Below are positions 1 through 6,030 of a stretch of DNA of 8,621 nt, piece after piece (position 1 is the stretch's first letter; each line of letters starts with the position of its first letter). The notes below the pieces were generated by a model, which saw only the letters and a program-made list of their open reading frames with translations, did no database searches and was not told the origin of the DNA. Position numbers and translations under genes: made by a program. Source of the stretch: Azoarcus sp. (GTDB taxonomy: Bacteria > Pseudomonadota > Gammaproteobacteria > Burkholderiales > Rhodocyclaceae); the NCBI GenBank assembly GCA_031259795.1, contig JAIRLA010000135.1, positions 1 through 8,621 on the forward strand, read 5' to 3'.

Positions 1-260
1 GTTCGTTTATCACCACCACACAAGATAACAAGATAGTCACCCTTACGGCAATAATAAACACGATACCCCGGCCCATGGTCAATCCGCAACTCATAAACAC
101 CATTCCCTACAGGCTTGAAATCCCCCAAGAGACCAAAGCCAAGACGAGAAACACGCGATAAAACAGCACGATACGCAACTTTGTCACGTAAACTCGCCAA
201 CCACCCCTGAAAAACACCCGTAGAGTAAGTTTTCTTGGTTCTAGTGTGATATAAAATCAC
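1..260 (-). CDS. RelE/ParE-superfamily toxin (addiction-module killer type), 3' end cut by window edge
   Basis: Translating the minus strand from a GTG at 260 gives 86 codons with no stop before the window edge. The product matches the small toxin family often annotated as addiction-module killer protein or HigB-like. It has F-x-x-WL-ASLRD near residues 17-25, then GDFKPVG, ELRIDHGPGYRVYY and LVILCGGDKR, which is the family's hallmark end. Known members are ribosome-dependent mRNA endonucleases or gyrase poisons of about 95-100 aa, so only a few residues are missing. In toxin-first pairs the antitoxin gene follows, which here would lie left of the window. The start is uncertain: an in-frame TGA lies just upstream, GTG 260 is the only standard start before the conserved region, and it has no clear ribosome binding site. 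The region is richer in A+T than the genes to the right, consistent with transfer. The family call is solid; the activity is inferred. Confidence 0.8.
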   Translation of the reverse strand, partial: MILYHTRTKKTYSTGVFQGWLASLRDKVAYRAVLSRVSRLGFGLLGDFKPVGNGVYELRIDHGPGYRVYYCRKGDYLVILCGGDKR

Positions 261-270
261 AGGCTGTCAA
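242..270 (-). promoter_or_regulatory. Candidate toxin promoter/operator palindrome
   Basis: Positions 245-261 read TGTGATATAAAATCACA, a dyad with 6-bp arms and a 5-bp centre that covers the proposed GTG start of the toxin. A perfect -35 hexamer TTGACA lies on the minus strand at 270-265, but the -10 at normal spacing is poor (CACACT, 16-nt spacer). Toxin-antitoxin operons are usually repressed by their own complex at such palindromes, so this is a reasonable operator. If this -35 is used, transcription would begin downstream of GTG 260, which conflicts with that start; one of the two is probably wrong. Confidence 0.45.
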
Positions 271-271
271 C

Positions 272-323
272 AAAAACCCGTACCGCGGCATATGATATTA
301 TCATAATTTCAGTGCCGCGGTAC
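272..323 (-). terminator. Intrinsic terminator overlapping the integrase stop codon
   Basis: On the minus strand an 11-bp perfect inverted repeat (GTACCGCGGCA at 280-290 on the plus strand, TGCCGCGGTAC at 313-323) is followed by GGGTTTTTG, so transcripts from the integrase end in a stem plus U-run. The 22-nt loop contains a second perfect dyad, TATGATA-T-TATCATA (291-305). The upstream arm lies inside the last codons of the integrase and the loop spans its TGA (303-301). It should insulate the toxin gene, whose -35 begins immediately after the U-run, from integrase transcription. Confidence 0.75.
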
Positions 324-1302
324 TCACATCCCCAGAATCCAGCCTCAAGGCAATATCTTGCGGCTTTGCGTTATAGTATCTCATTAAAATGCGTAAATCC
401 CGAATCCCGGCCATTCTCGCCAGATCGAGAATCATGATTTTTTGAGCAAGGCGCGTAATAGCTTCGTGGCGCGTATCGTGAAAATGCAGATCATTAATCA
501 TCGCCCGCTCACGCACTTTCCTAAACAGCGCATCAACTTGACTAGTACGCAACCTAAAAATACGGCTATCATTTTCAAACCACGAGAATTGACCGATAAT
601 CCGTAACGCCTCTTGAGAAAGAGGCACCTTCCGCGAAAAACCATTTTTAGTCATCGACAAATGCGCTACAGAACGATCCACCGAATCCCACGTCAACTTG
701 CAAATTTCCCTGCATCGCATAGCCGTTTCAATCGCAAAGAGAAAGGCCGCACCAACACGTGCAGTAGTCGTAACTGGCTCAGAATCCGGAGAATAACCAA
801 ACCCTAATACAAGCCGCGCTATCTCATCAACAGAAATCAACCTATCCCGCGCTTCTGGTTCCTTTGGCCTAACGAACCCCGACAAAAGGACTTTTCAGCA
901 AGATTTGCCACTCATTCACCGCGATACTAACGACGTTACTCAACAACGACCAATCGCGTAAAACAGCCCCCGGCTTGACCTCATTCAAGCGACGATCACG
1001 CCATGCCGCAAAATCCACAGAGGACAACCGAGGCAACCGGACACGCGATAAATCATCACGCAGCAACCGACCTATACGAGACAACTCATTCCCCGCTTCG
1101 TAGGCGAAACCTCGCGCGCGTAACGCTCAAGTAAGGACGAAAACGGTAAATCAGGAATACCACCGCTTTGTATGGACTGTATTTCTACAGCTTGCACCGC
1201 CGCCCACGCTGAAGCCTCACGCCGGGTTTTAAAGCACCGGGAATGGCGCACGCCGTCTACACAGATAAACGCTTCATAATCATGCGGAACGTGACAAATT
1301 GT
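301..1302 (-). pseudogene. Tyrosine recombinase (phage-type integrase), frameshifted pseudogene
   Basis: Three adjoining minus-strand segments together make one phage-type integrase. The N-terminal part (about 1285-1091) reads DYEAFICVDGVRHS through LLERYAREVSPTKRG. The middle part (about 1093-869) reads SRIGRLLRDD, AAWRDRRLNEVKPG and NEWQILLKSPFVGVR, the core-binding domain. The catalytic part (885-301) starts RPKEPEARDRLIS. Numbering the catalytic segment from TTG 885, it keeps box I Arg57 (TAMRCRE), Lys80, HDTR (His136/Arg139) and the nucleophile Tyr170 (LMRYYN). The His or Trp expected nine residues before the Tyr is Ile161. The middle segment is out of frame with both ends: about one base is missing near 1091 and one T is extra at 871-872, where removing it restores VGVRRPKEP. 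No convincing start codon or ribosome binding site is seen; in-frame stops lie near 1303-1308. The gene is dead as read. It marks a mobile element whose body probably lies left of the window. Sequencing error is the main alternative for the frameshifts. Confidence 0.85.
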
Positions 1303-1332
1303 TCATTATGCCGGTTCATAATTAGACGGAAC
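1273..1332. repeat. Imperfect direct repeats at the 5' end of the integrase
   Basis: TTCATAATCATGCGGAAC (1273-1290) and TTCATAATTAGACGGAAC (1315-1332) match at 15 of 18 positions with a 42-bp period. A partial third copy, TTCATTATGCCGG, lies between them (1302-1314). The first copy overlaps the start of the integrase-like reading frame. Direct repeats next to an integrase gene can be arm-type binding sites of an attachment site. No core crossover sequence or second att copy is visible here, so that reading is inference. Confidence 0.4.
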
Positions 1333-1456
1333 CAGACATTCCCGGAATCTCGCGCGTTTTACCCGGCGCCTCCTACCGCCATGGCCCGCCTTTGCGTCGG
1401 GGAGTCTTCTCCGGCCCGCAATGGGGGATTTTCCGTCGGATCAAGGTTCCATGGAA
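1333..1456. other. Intergenic junction between gph and the accessory segment
   Basis: This stretch lies between the gph stop and the integrase remnant. No open frame with coding character, tRNA or U-run terminator is seen. A perfect palindrome TTCCATGGAA sits at 1446-1455, just before the gph TGA. Composition changes from GC-rich to more A+T-rich across about 1300-1400, so the insertion boundary probably lies here. No trpE start is present. Confidence 0.45.
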
Positions 1457-2131
1457 TCAGGCAAGGTAGTCCAGCGCCCGCAGGATGTCCGGCAGGTATC
1501 CGTCGCAGGCGATGGTATTTACGGGCATGCCTTCGCTGTAGCCGTATGTCACCAGTAGCACGGGCGCGCCGGCGGCGCGGGCGGCGAGCGCGTCGTTGGC
1601 CGAGTCGCCGATCACGAGGGTTTCCGGCGGCGCGACTTCGAGCCGGGCGCAGGCGTGTTCGATCACGGCGGGATCGGGCTTTTTCACCGGTAAGGTGTCG
1701 CCGCACACTACCGCGCCGAAGTAGGATGCGATGCCGAATTGTTCCAGCAACGGCAGGGTGAAGGCGGTGGCCTTGTTGGTCACTACCGCCATTTTCAGGG
1801 CGCGCGCGGCCAGCGCCGCGAGCAGTTCGGGGACGCCGGGGTAGGGGCGCGTGTTTTGGCCATTGACGCGGGTGTAGTGGCGGTGAAAGGCGGCGAGCGC
1901 CGCTTTGGTTTCGGCGTCGGAAACCGGGGCGCGGTTTTCGGTGAGGCAGCGGTGGACCAGGTTGGCGATGCCCTTGCCGACGAAGCTGTGGATTTCTTCT
2001 TGGCGGCGCGGCGGTCGTCCCAGTTCGGCCAGCATCAGGTTGGCGGCGGCGGCCAGGTCGGCAATGGTGTCGAGCAGGGTGCCGTCGAGGTCGAAGAGCA
2101 GCGCGCGCGGCGCGAAACGCGCTGGATTCAC
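1457..2131 (-). CDS. gph: Phosphoglycolate phosphatase (HAD superfamily)
   Basis: The 224-aa product hydrolyses 2-phosphoglycolate to glycolate and phosphate, clearing the toxic by-product of DNA 3'-phosphoglycolate repair and, in autotrophs, of RuBisCO oxygenation. All HAD motifs are present: [10 protein letters not shown] with nucleophile Asp14 and acid/base Asp16, motif II Thr118 (VVTNK), motif III Lys150/Lys151 (VKKPDP) and motif IV GDSAND (175-180) for Mg2+. A helical cap lies between motifs I and II, about residues 20-100. The length is normal for the family. I start it at GTG 2131, which overlaps the rpe stop as GTGA; a longer open frame upstream is only the antisense-like shadow of rpe. 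No strong ribosome binding site precedes the GTG, which suggests translational coupling to rpe. trpE commonly follows gph in related bacteria but not here. Confidence 0.93.
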   Translation of the reverse strand: MNPARFAPRALLFDLDGTLLDTIADLAAAANLMLAELGRPPRRQEEIHSFVGKGIANLVHRCLTENRAPVSDAETKAALAAFHRHYTRVNGQNTRPYPGVPELLAALAARALKMAVVTNKATAFTLPLLEQFGIASYFGAVVCGDTLPVKKPDPAVIEHACARLEVAPPETLVIGDSANDALAARAAGAPVLLVTYGYSEGMPVNTIACDGYLPDILRALDYLA

Positions 2132-2823
2132 GCGCCCGCCGCCGCCAGCCCGATGCGCAGGCGTGCGATGATGGTGTCGTAGCGATGCGGATCTTCGTTC
2201 CGCCCCGCGCCGAAGAGCGCCGAACCGACGACGAAGGTGTCGGCCCCGGCGCGGGCGATGGCGGCGATGTTGTCGGCCTTTATGCCGCCATCGACTTCGA
2301 GCAGGATGTCGCGCCCGCTTTCCCGCCGGCAGGCGTCGAGCCGCGCGCGCGCGGCGGTGAGTTTGGCGAGCGTCGCGGGGATGAACGCCTGTCCGCCGAA
2401 ACCGGGGTTGACGCTCATCAGCAGGACGAGATCGAGTCTGTCCATGACGTGATCGAGGTAATGCAGGGGGGTGGCCGGGTTGAACACCAGCCCGGCCTTG
2501 GCGCCGCCGTCCTGGATCAGGGCGAGGCTGCGGTCGATGTGCTCGGAGGCTTCGGGGTGAAACGTGATGATGTCCGCGCCCGCCGCGATGAAGTCGCCGA
2601 TGATCCGGTCGACCGGCTTCACCATCAGGTGTACGTCGATCGGCGCTTTCGTCAGGGGCCTGATCGCCTTGCACACCAGCGGGCCAATGGTGAGGTTGGG
2701 GACGTAGTGGTTGTCCATCACGTCGAAGTGAATCCAGTCCGCGCCGGCGGCGACCACGTTTTCCACTTCCTCGCCAAGGCGGGCGAAATCGGCGGAAAGC
2801 AGGCTGGGAGCGAGGCGGTACAT
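2128..2823 (-). CDS. rpe: Ribulose-phosphate 3-epimerase
   Basis: This 231-aa TIM-barrel enzyme interconverts D-ribulose-5-phosphate and D-xylulose-5-phosphate in the pentose phosphate and Calvin cycles. It begins with the family signature APSLLSADF. Metal and catalytic residues are in place: His32 and Asp34 (HFDVMD), His65 (DVHLM) and Asp178 (EVDGG). Asp34 and Asp178 are the expected acid/base pair. SVNPGFGGQ (137-145) and VGSALF (199-204) form the phosphate-binding loops. The ATG at 2823 has an AGGAG 8 nt upstream. It lies 55 nt after the phosphodiesterase stop and overlaps gph by 4 nt, so co-transcription is very likely. The sequence is intact and ordinary for the family. Confidence 0.96.
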   Translation of the reverse strand: MYRLAPSLLSADFARLGEEVENVVAAGADWIHFDVMDNHYVPNLTIGPLVCKAIRPLTKAPIDVHLMVKPVDRIIGDFIAAGADIITFHPEASEHIDRSLALIQDGGAKAGLVFNPATPLHYLDHVMDRLDLVLLMSVNPGFGGQAFIPATLAKLTAARARLDACRRESGRDILLEVDGGIKADNIAAIARAGADTFVVGSALFGAGRNEDPHRYDTIIARLRIGLAAAGA

Positions 2824-2878
2824 GCGGGGAACTCCTGGGAACGGGATGCGGGAGGTTTGGGGAACGGGCGTTCCGGTC
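2824..2878. repeat. Iterated GGGAAC motifs and a small palindrome in the spacer before rpe
   Basis: The 55-nt spacer carries several GGGAAC or GGGGAAC copies (around 2827, 2837 and 2859 on the plus strand). It also holds the dyad GGAACG-GG-CGTTCC at 2861-2874, next to the phosphodiesterase stop codon. Two of the copies flank the rpe ribosome binding site. The dyad could form a short hairpin in the polycistronic RNA. There is no U-run, so it is not a clear terminator. Any role is inference. Confidence 0.3.
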
Positions 2879-3685
2879 TCAGAATGCGATCACTTGCCCG
2901 CGCGTGAGGCGCGCCGGACGCAGCCGCCCGCGTATGGCGCCGATTTGCTCCATGATGCGCTCGCCCAGTCCCGGCTTGAGGTGGCTGATGTATACTAGCG
3001 GTTCCCCCGTCAGTTCATTGAGCATGGTTTCCAACATGCTTGGGCACAAGTGGCGCGCGGCGATGGCGCGCGCGCGCATTTCCTCGGGGAAGGCCGTCTC
3101 CACGATCAGGTGGCGCAGGGCGGGCAGGGCGTTGATGGCGGCGATCAGTTCGGGGCAGTAGGTCGTGTCTCCCGAATAGACCAGTTGGGCGGCGCCGCTG
3201 TCGATGCACCATGCCGCGCCGGGCACGGTGTGCCGGACGGGCAGGGCGGTGAATGTCCGCTCGTCCACGCGCACCGATTCGCCGATCTTGACCGCTTGCA
3301 GGTGCAGATAAGGGCTGCGGCGATCGGGGATGGCGGTGAAGTCCGGCCACACGAGCCAGTTGAATACGTGCGCGCGCAGGATGTGCAGGGTTTCCGGCGT
3401 CGCGTAGACTGTGACCGTGTGGCGGCCCAGTTCGCCGATGGAGTCGACCAGGAGCGGAATGGCGGTGATGTGGTCGAGGTGGGAATGGCTGACAAAGACA
3501 TGACTGACGCGGCGCAGGGCGTCGAAATCCAGATCGCCCACGCCGGTGCCGCAATCGACGAGCACATCATCATCGACGAGAAAAGACGACGTGCGCGAAT
3601 CCTCGCCGCCTATTCCGCCTATTCCGCCGCTACAGCCAAGCACCGTCAGTTTCATGAACTTTCCGCCCGGCCCATGCCGAGCCAT
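2879..3685 (-). CDS. MBL-fold metallohydrolase, class II 3',5'-cyclic-nucleotide phosphodiesterase type
   Basis: The 268-aa product is a metallo-beta-lactamase-fold hydrolase most like the class II cyclic-nucleotide phosphodiesterases of betaproteobacteria, so it probably hydrolyses cAMP or a related phosphodiester. Dinuclear metal ligands are visible: H67-S-H69-L-D71-H72 (SHSHLDHI), His152 (PVRHTVPG), Asp173 (YSGDTTYC) and His235 (YISHLKPG). His212 (RHLCPSML) is also typical of the group. No signal peptide is seen, so it should be cytoplasmic. The chosen ATG at 3685 has a strong AAGGAG 5 nt upstream. An ATG at 3655 (MKLTVLG) also has a GGAAAG and matches the usual family N-terminus, which would give 258 aa. 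Residues 19-27 contain a duplicated GGI unit encoded by a 9-bp tandem repeat. It sits between the FHA gene (85 nt) and rpe. The fold is certain; the substrate is inferred. Confidence 0.82.
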   Translation of the reverse strand: MARHGPGGKFMKLTVLGCSGGIGGIGGEDSRTSSFLVDDDVLVDCGTGVGDLDFDALRRVSHVFVSHSHLDHITAIPLLVDSIGELGRHTVTVYATPETLHILRAHVFNWLVWPDFTAIPDRRSPYLHLQAVKIGESVRVDERTFTALPVRHTVPGAAWCIDSGAAQLVYSGDTTYCPELIAAINALPALRHLIVETAFPEEMRARAIAARHLCPSMLETMLNELTGEPLVYISHLKPGLGERIMEQIGAIRGRLRPARLTRGQVIAF

Positions 3686-3770
3686 CGTTTCTCCTTGATT
3701 GTCCTGAAAGCTATCATTCGCGGAAATGGCGGGCGATGAAGGATGTCACGACATTGAAAGTTCTTTTCAT

Positions 3771-4511
3771 TCAGTTGCGCAGAAAAAACTCCATCTTGAC
3801 GCCGGCAACTTCGAGAATGTCATGGTTATTGAGTTTATGCGCCTTGGCATCGAGTTTCTTGCCATTGACTTGCGGATGAATCGCGCCCTCGACATGCGTA
3901 ATGAAATATCCTTGTTCGCGCCGCGTGATTACCGCGACCTGATATCCGGGTTTGCCAAGGGTCGTGACCGATTTGCTCAATTCGAGTTCTTGTCCGGCAT
4001 TGGCGCCACTCAGCACTTGGATGACGCCGAGGTTTTCCAGCAAATACCCGATCGACGAGGTTGGCGTCGTCCCGCGCGCGGGCGGCGGCGCGGCCTGTGT
4101 CTGCGCGCGCGCCGGGGACCGCTCGCTGGCGGGCGAGGACTCGGCCGGAGCCGCCGTCCCGATTTCGAATGGCCGCAATGATGCGCTATCGACCAATTCC
4201 GTGGCCGATACGCCCGGCGTGGAAGAATCGGCCAGATATTTGATGCGGTATTTGCCGAGTTCGATTACATCGTTGTTGCGCAACACATGCTTCTTGACTG
4301 GCTGTCCATTTACATAAGTACCGTTGGTACTGTTGAGATCTTCGAGGAAAGTATCGCTGAGGATACGGGTAATCGTGGCATGCTGGCCGCTGATGGAAAG
4401 ATTGTCGATCTGGATATCATTATGCGGTTTGCGCCCGATCAAGGTGCGTTCCTTGGTGAGCGCGATTTCCTTGAGTACCAGTCCGTCCATACTGAGAATC
4501 AACTTCGGCAT
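3771..4511 (-). CDS. FHA-domain protein with a second, degenerate FHA-like domain
   Basis: FHA domains bind phosphothreonine peptides, so this 246-aa protein is probably the reader of a Ser/Thr-kinase signal. The first FHA domain spans about 22-92 and has the key residues: Gly26-Arg27 (LIGRKPHND), Ser41 and His44 (SISGQHA), and the loop DLNSTNGTYVNG (59-69). A flexible linker rich in Ala, Pro, Ser and Thr follows (about 97-152). A second FHA-like fold at about 160-246 keeps the TLGKPG strand and HPQVNGKKL turn. It has Lys in place of the Arg and lacks the Ser-x-x-His pair, so it may no longer bind phosphopeptide. No membrane segment is seen. I start at ATG 4511 (MPKLILSMDG), preceded by GGAG; upstream codons open to 4598 look non-coding. 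The adjacent PP2C phosphatase supports a phospho-signalling role. The partner kinase and target are unknown. Confidence 0.88.
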   Translation of the reverse strand: MPKLILSMDGLVLKEIALTKERTLIGRKPHNDIQIDNLSISGQHATITRILSDTFLEDLNSTNGTYVNGQPVKKHVLRNNDVIELGKYRIKYLADSSTPGVSATELVDSASLRPFEIGTAAPAESSPASERSPARAQTQAAPPPARGTTPTSSIGYLLENLGVIQVLSGANAGQELELSKSVTTLGKPGYQVAVITRREQGYFITHVEGAIHPQVNGKKLDAKAHKLNNHDILEVAGVKMEFFLRN

Positions 4512-4575
4512 TTCTCCACATCCATTCATGATTCGCGCTGCGCCACACGTGCCGCGCACGGGCGCAATGATGAGC

Positions 4576-5352
4576 CTAGGCGGCAAACCACGCAACAATG
4601 ACGGAAATATTATCGCGTCCGCCGTTCGTCTTCGCCGCCTCGACCAGGTTTCCCGCGATTTCTTCCGCCCGGATCGAGGCGCCGAGCAGGGAAGCGATAC
4701 ATTCTTCGCCGACCATGTCCGTCAGGCCGTCGGAGCACAGCAGCAGCCGGTCTCCCGCCCGCAGTTCGCAGACTCCGGTATCGGGATCCGCTTCGTCATG
4801 GACGCCCAGTCCGCGCGTGAGCAGTCCCCGGTAAGGGTGGCTTTGCGCCACGTCCGCCGTGATTTTCCCCGCGTCGACGAACTCCTGTACCACGGTGTGA
4901 TCGCGCGACAGTTGCATGAGCGCGCCGCCGCGCAACACATACAGCCGCGAATCGCCGATATACACATATGTGAGTTCGTTCGGCCTGAGCAGCGCGCCGA
5001 CGAAAGTCGACCCCATGACGTCGACCCCTTCCATCTCACAGGCCGCGTTGCGGATGGCGGTATTCGCATCGATGACGCTCGTGGCGAGCAGGGCGGCGCG
5101 ATCCCTCTCCGCTTCATCGGTTCCGCGTTCCCGCGACGCATCCATGCGCAGACAATCCAGGACATGGCTGACAGCCAGCGCCGAAGCCACGCCGCCGGCC
5201 TTGTGACCGCCCATCCCATCGGCCAGCAGCAGCCATCCCTGTTCAGCGTCGACCCACAGCGCATCTTCATTGCGCTCCCGAACCAGTCCAATATCCGTGC
5301 GCGCGGCACATTCGAGCATGGCCCCCATCAACACCCCGCCGCTTTCCGGCAT
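4576..5352 (-). CDS. PP2C-family (PPM/Stp1-type) serine/threonine protein phosphatase
   Basis: The 258-aa product is a complete bacterial PP2C-type, metal-dependent phosphatase that removes phosphate from Ser/Thr. Motifs run in the expected order: RTDIGLVRERNED (18-30, acidic Glu29/Asp30), LLADGMGGHKAGG (43-54, metal ligands Asp45/Gly46), GSTFVGAL (114-121), YIGDSRLYVLR (131-141), SRDHTVVQEF (149-158), LTRGLG (178-183), LCSDGLTD (205-212, Asp208) and GGRDNISVIV (244-253, Asp247/Asn248). It is cytoplasmic and has no added domain. ATG 5352 is the most likely start, with AGGGG about 10 nt upstream; MGAMLECAARTD, eight codons on, is an alternative. A frame open further upstream to 5568 is not protein-like. 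It is the first gene of the minus-strand run and lies 64 nt before the FHA gene. Its physiological substrate is not shown by the sequence. Confidence 0.93.
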   Translation of the reverse strand: MPESGGVLMGAMLECAARTDIGLVRERNEDALWVDAEQGWLLLADGMGGHKAGGVASALAVSHVLDCLRMDASRERGTDEAERDRAALLATSVIDANTAIRNAACEMEGVDVMGSTFVGALLRPNELTYVYIGDSRLYVLRGGALMQLSRDHTVVQEFVDAGKITADVAQSHPYRGLLTRGLGVHDEADPDTGVCELRAGDRLLLCSDGLTDMVGEECIASLLGASIRAEEIAGNLVEAAKTNGGRDNISVIVAWFAA

Positions 5353-5715
5353 GATGCGACACCCCTGAGTCTGTTCTTCCAGACTTATCGTGAAGATTGA
5401 AAATAAAAACTCCGCCCGTATTCTAACTTGCCGCCAAGCTTCCCCGCGGGCCGCAATCGCGGGGCTACACGGAAAAGCTCGCAAAAATGTCGCACGCGGT
5501 CCGGAAACTTCCTTCCGGGTAATACGCCCAGCCCCGGGAGATGCGAAACCGGAAAGGGAAAAACGCATAGTCCTTCCGGAGCGCGGAGGATTCTAACAGT
5601 TCCCGCGAGTTCCCGCGCACGCGGAACCCATCATTCATCCGCCGGTCTGATCCGGAAGGTATCTGTATAAAGGTATCAACATAAAACAACCCCGCTTGCA
5701 GAGGAGAGACGACAG
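5353..5715. other. Divergent intergenic region between the PP2C and HPF-like genes
   Basis: No credible gene is seen in these 363 nt. Going left to right, there is a dyad AGTCTG-N6-CAGACT at 5368-5385 in the expected leader of the PP2C gene. A TAGAAT (5425-5420, minus) could be its -10, though no good -35 is found. A GC hairpin CCCCGCG-N9-CGCGGGG lies at 5442-5464. Repeated CCTTCCGG motifs run from 5501 to 5659. Tandem GTTCCCGCG copies (5599-5607, 5609-5617) are followed by CGCGGAAC. An AAGGTATC direct repeat (5656-5663, 5670-5677) flanks a TATAAA at 5666-5671, a possible -10 for the HPF-like gene with a weak -35. The region should hold the promoters of both transcription units. Confidence 0.55.
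5501..5659. repeat. Recurring CCTTCCGG / CCGGAAGG octamer
   Basis: Exact copies lie at 5511-5518 and 5572-5579 (CCTTCCGG) and at 5652-5659 (inverted, CCGGAAGG). Near copies lie at 5501-5508 (CCGGAAAC) and 5549-5557 (CCGGAAAGG). The copies pair as inverted repeats: 5501-5506 with 5513-5518, and 5549-5557 with 5572-5579. They could be binding sites for one regulator of the divergent promoters, or short hairpins in a leader RNA. The function is not known. Confidence 0.4.
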
Positions 5716-6030
5716 ATGAAAATCGACTTGCGTTGCAACGGCGCTTCGTTGCGCGAGTATGTGATGCGCCGGATGGGCGCGGCGATGGAGCGTTTTCGCG
5801 CCCACATCCGTTGGGCGCGGATCAAGGTGGCGGATGCGCAAGGCGGCGCGGACAAACGTTGCATCGTCCAGTTGCGTCTGTACAACTTGCCCGATGTGGT
5901 ATTCGCCATCACCCGTCTCGACGAGCGCGCCGCCATCGACGAGGCCGCGGCGCGCGCCGCCCGCGTATTGGCGCAACGGCTGCGGCGCGGATTCGGCGGA
6001 CTTGCTCCGGCGCCCTCCGCGATGACATGA
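5716..6030 (+). CDS. Short HPF/RaiA-family ribosome-associated protein
   Basis: The 104-aa protein fits the single-domain HPF/RaiA (S30EA, sigma-54 modulation) family, whose members bind the 30S decoding region and silence or dimerise ribosomes in stress. The pattern is beta1 MKIDLRCNG (1-9), helix 1 to about residue 27, beta2 IRWARIKVADAQG (31-43), beta3 DKRCIVQLRLYNLPDVVFAIT (46-66), and helix 2 DERAAIDEAAARAARVLAQRLRR (69-91). The Asp-Lys-Arg-Cys segment is typical of such small paralogs. It lacks the C-terminal dimerisation domain of long HPF. A GAGGAG about 9 nt before the ATG supports the start. Betaproteobacteria usually have the main HPF gene beside rpoN, so this looks like an extra paralog. 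A ribosome role is inferred from the family; this copy could have a modified partner. Confidence 0.82.
   Translation: MKIDLRCNGASLREYVMRRMGAAMERFRAHIRWARIKVADAQGGADKRCIVQLRLYNLPDVVFAITRLDERAAIDEAAARAARVLAQRLRRGFGGLAPAPSAMT

Noticed and set aside
245..261. CRP binding site
   Set aside because: The half-sites TGTGA and TCACA are spaced by 7 bases, not the usual 6; a local toxin-antitoxin operator is more likely.
869..1084. Separate 71-aa gene
   Set aside because: Its sequence is the core-binding domain of the integrase, displaced by frameshifts, not an independent protein.
1446..1455. Palindrome TTCCATGGAA as an attachment core
   Set aside because: Ten bases only, with no second copy seen in the window; too short to support an att site.
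2132..2674. Long N-terminal extension of the gph frame
   Set aside because: The extension runs out of frame through rpe and is Arg/His-rich; the GTG at 2131 in the GTGA overlap is a better start.
2879..3685. Beta-lactamase or antibiotic resistance gene
   Set aside because: The MBL fold is shared by many hydrolases; the [18 protein letters not shown] and SHLKPG context fits class II phosphodiesterase-type proteins, not beta-lactamases.
4324..5400. 358-codon open frame on the plus strand
   Set aside because: Antisense to the PP2C and FHA genes; it has no recognisable motifs, while the minus strand has complete families.
5442..5464. GC hairpin CCCCGCG/CGCGGGG as a terminator
   Set aside because: No T-run on either side, and it lies upstream of both divergent genes, where no transcript should end.
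5465..5689. Small minus-strand open frame in the divergent region (74 codons)
   Set aside because: No ribosome binding site, unconvincing composition, and it covers the putative promoter and repeats.
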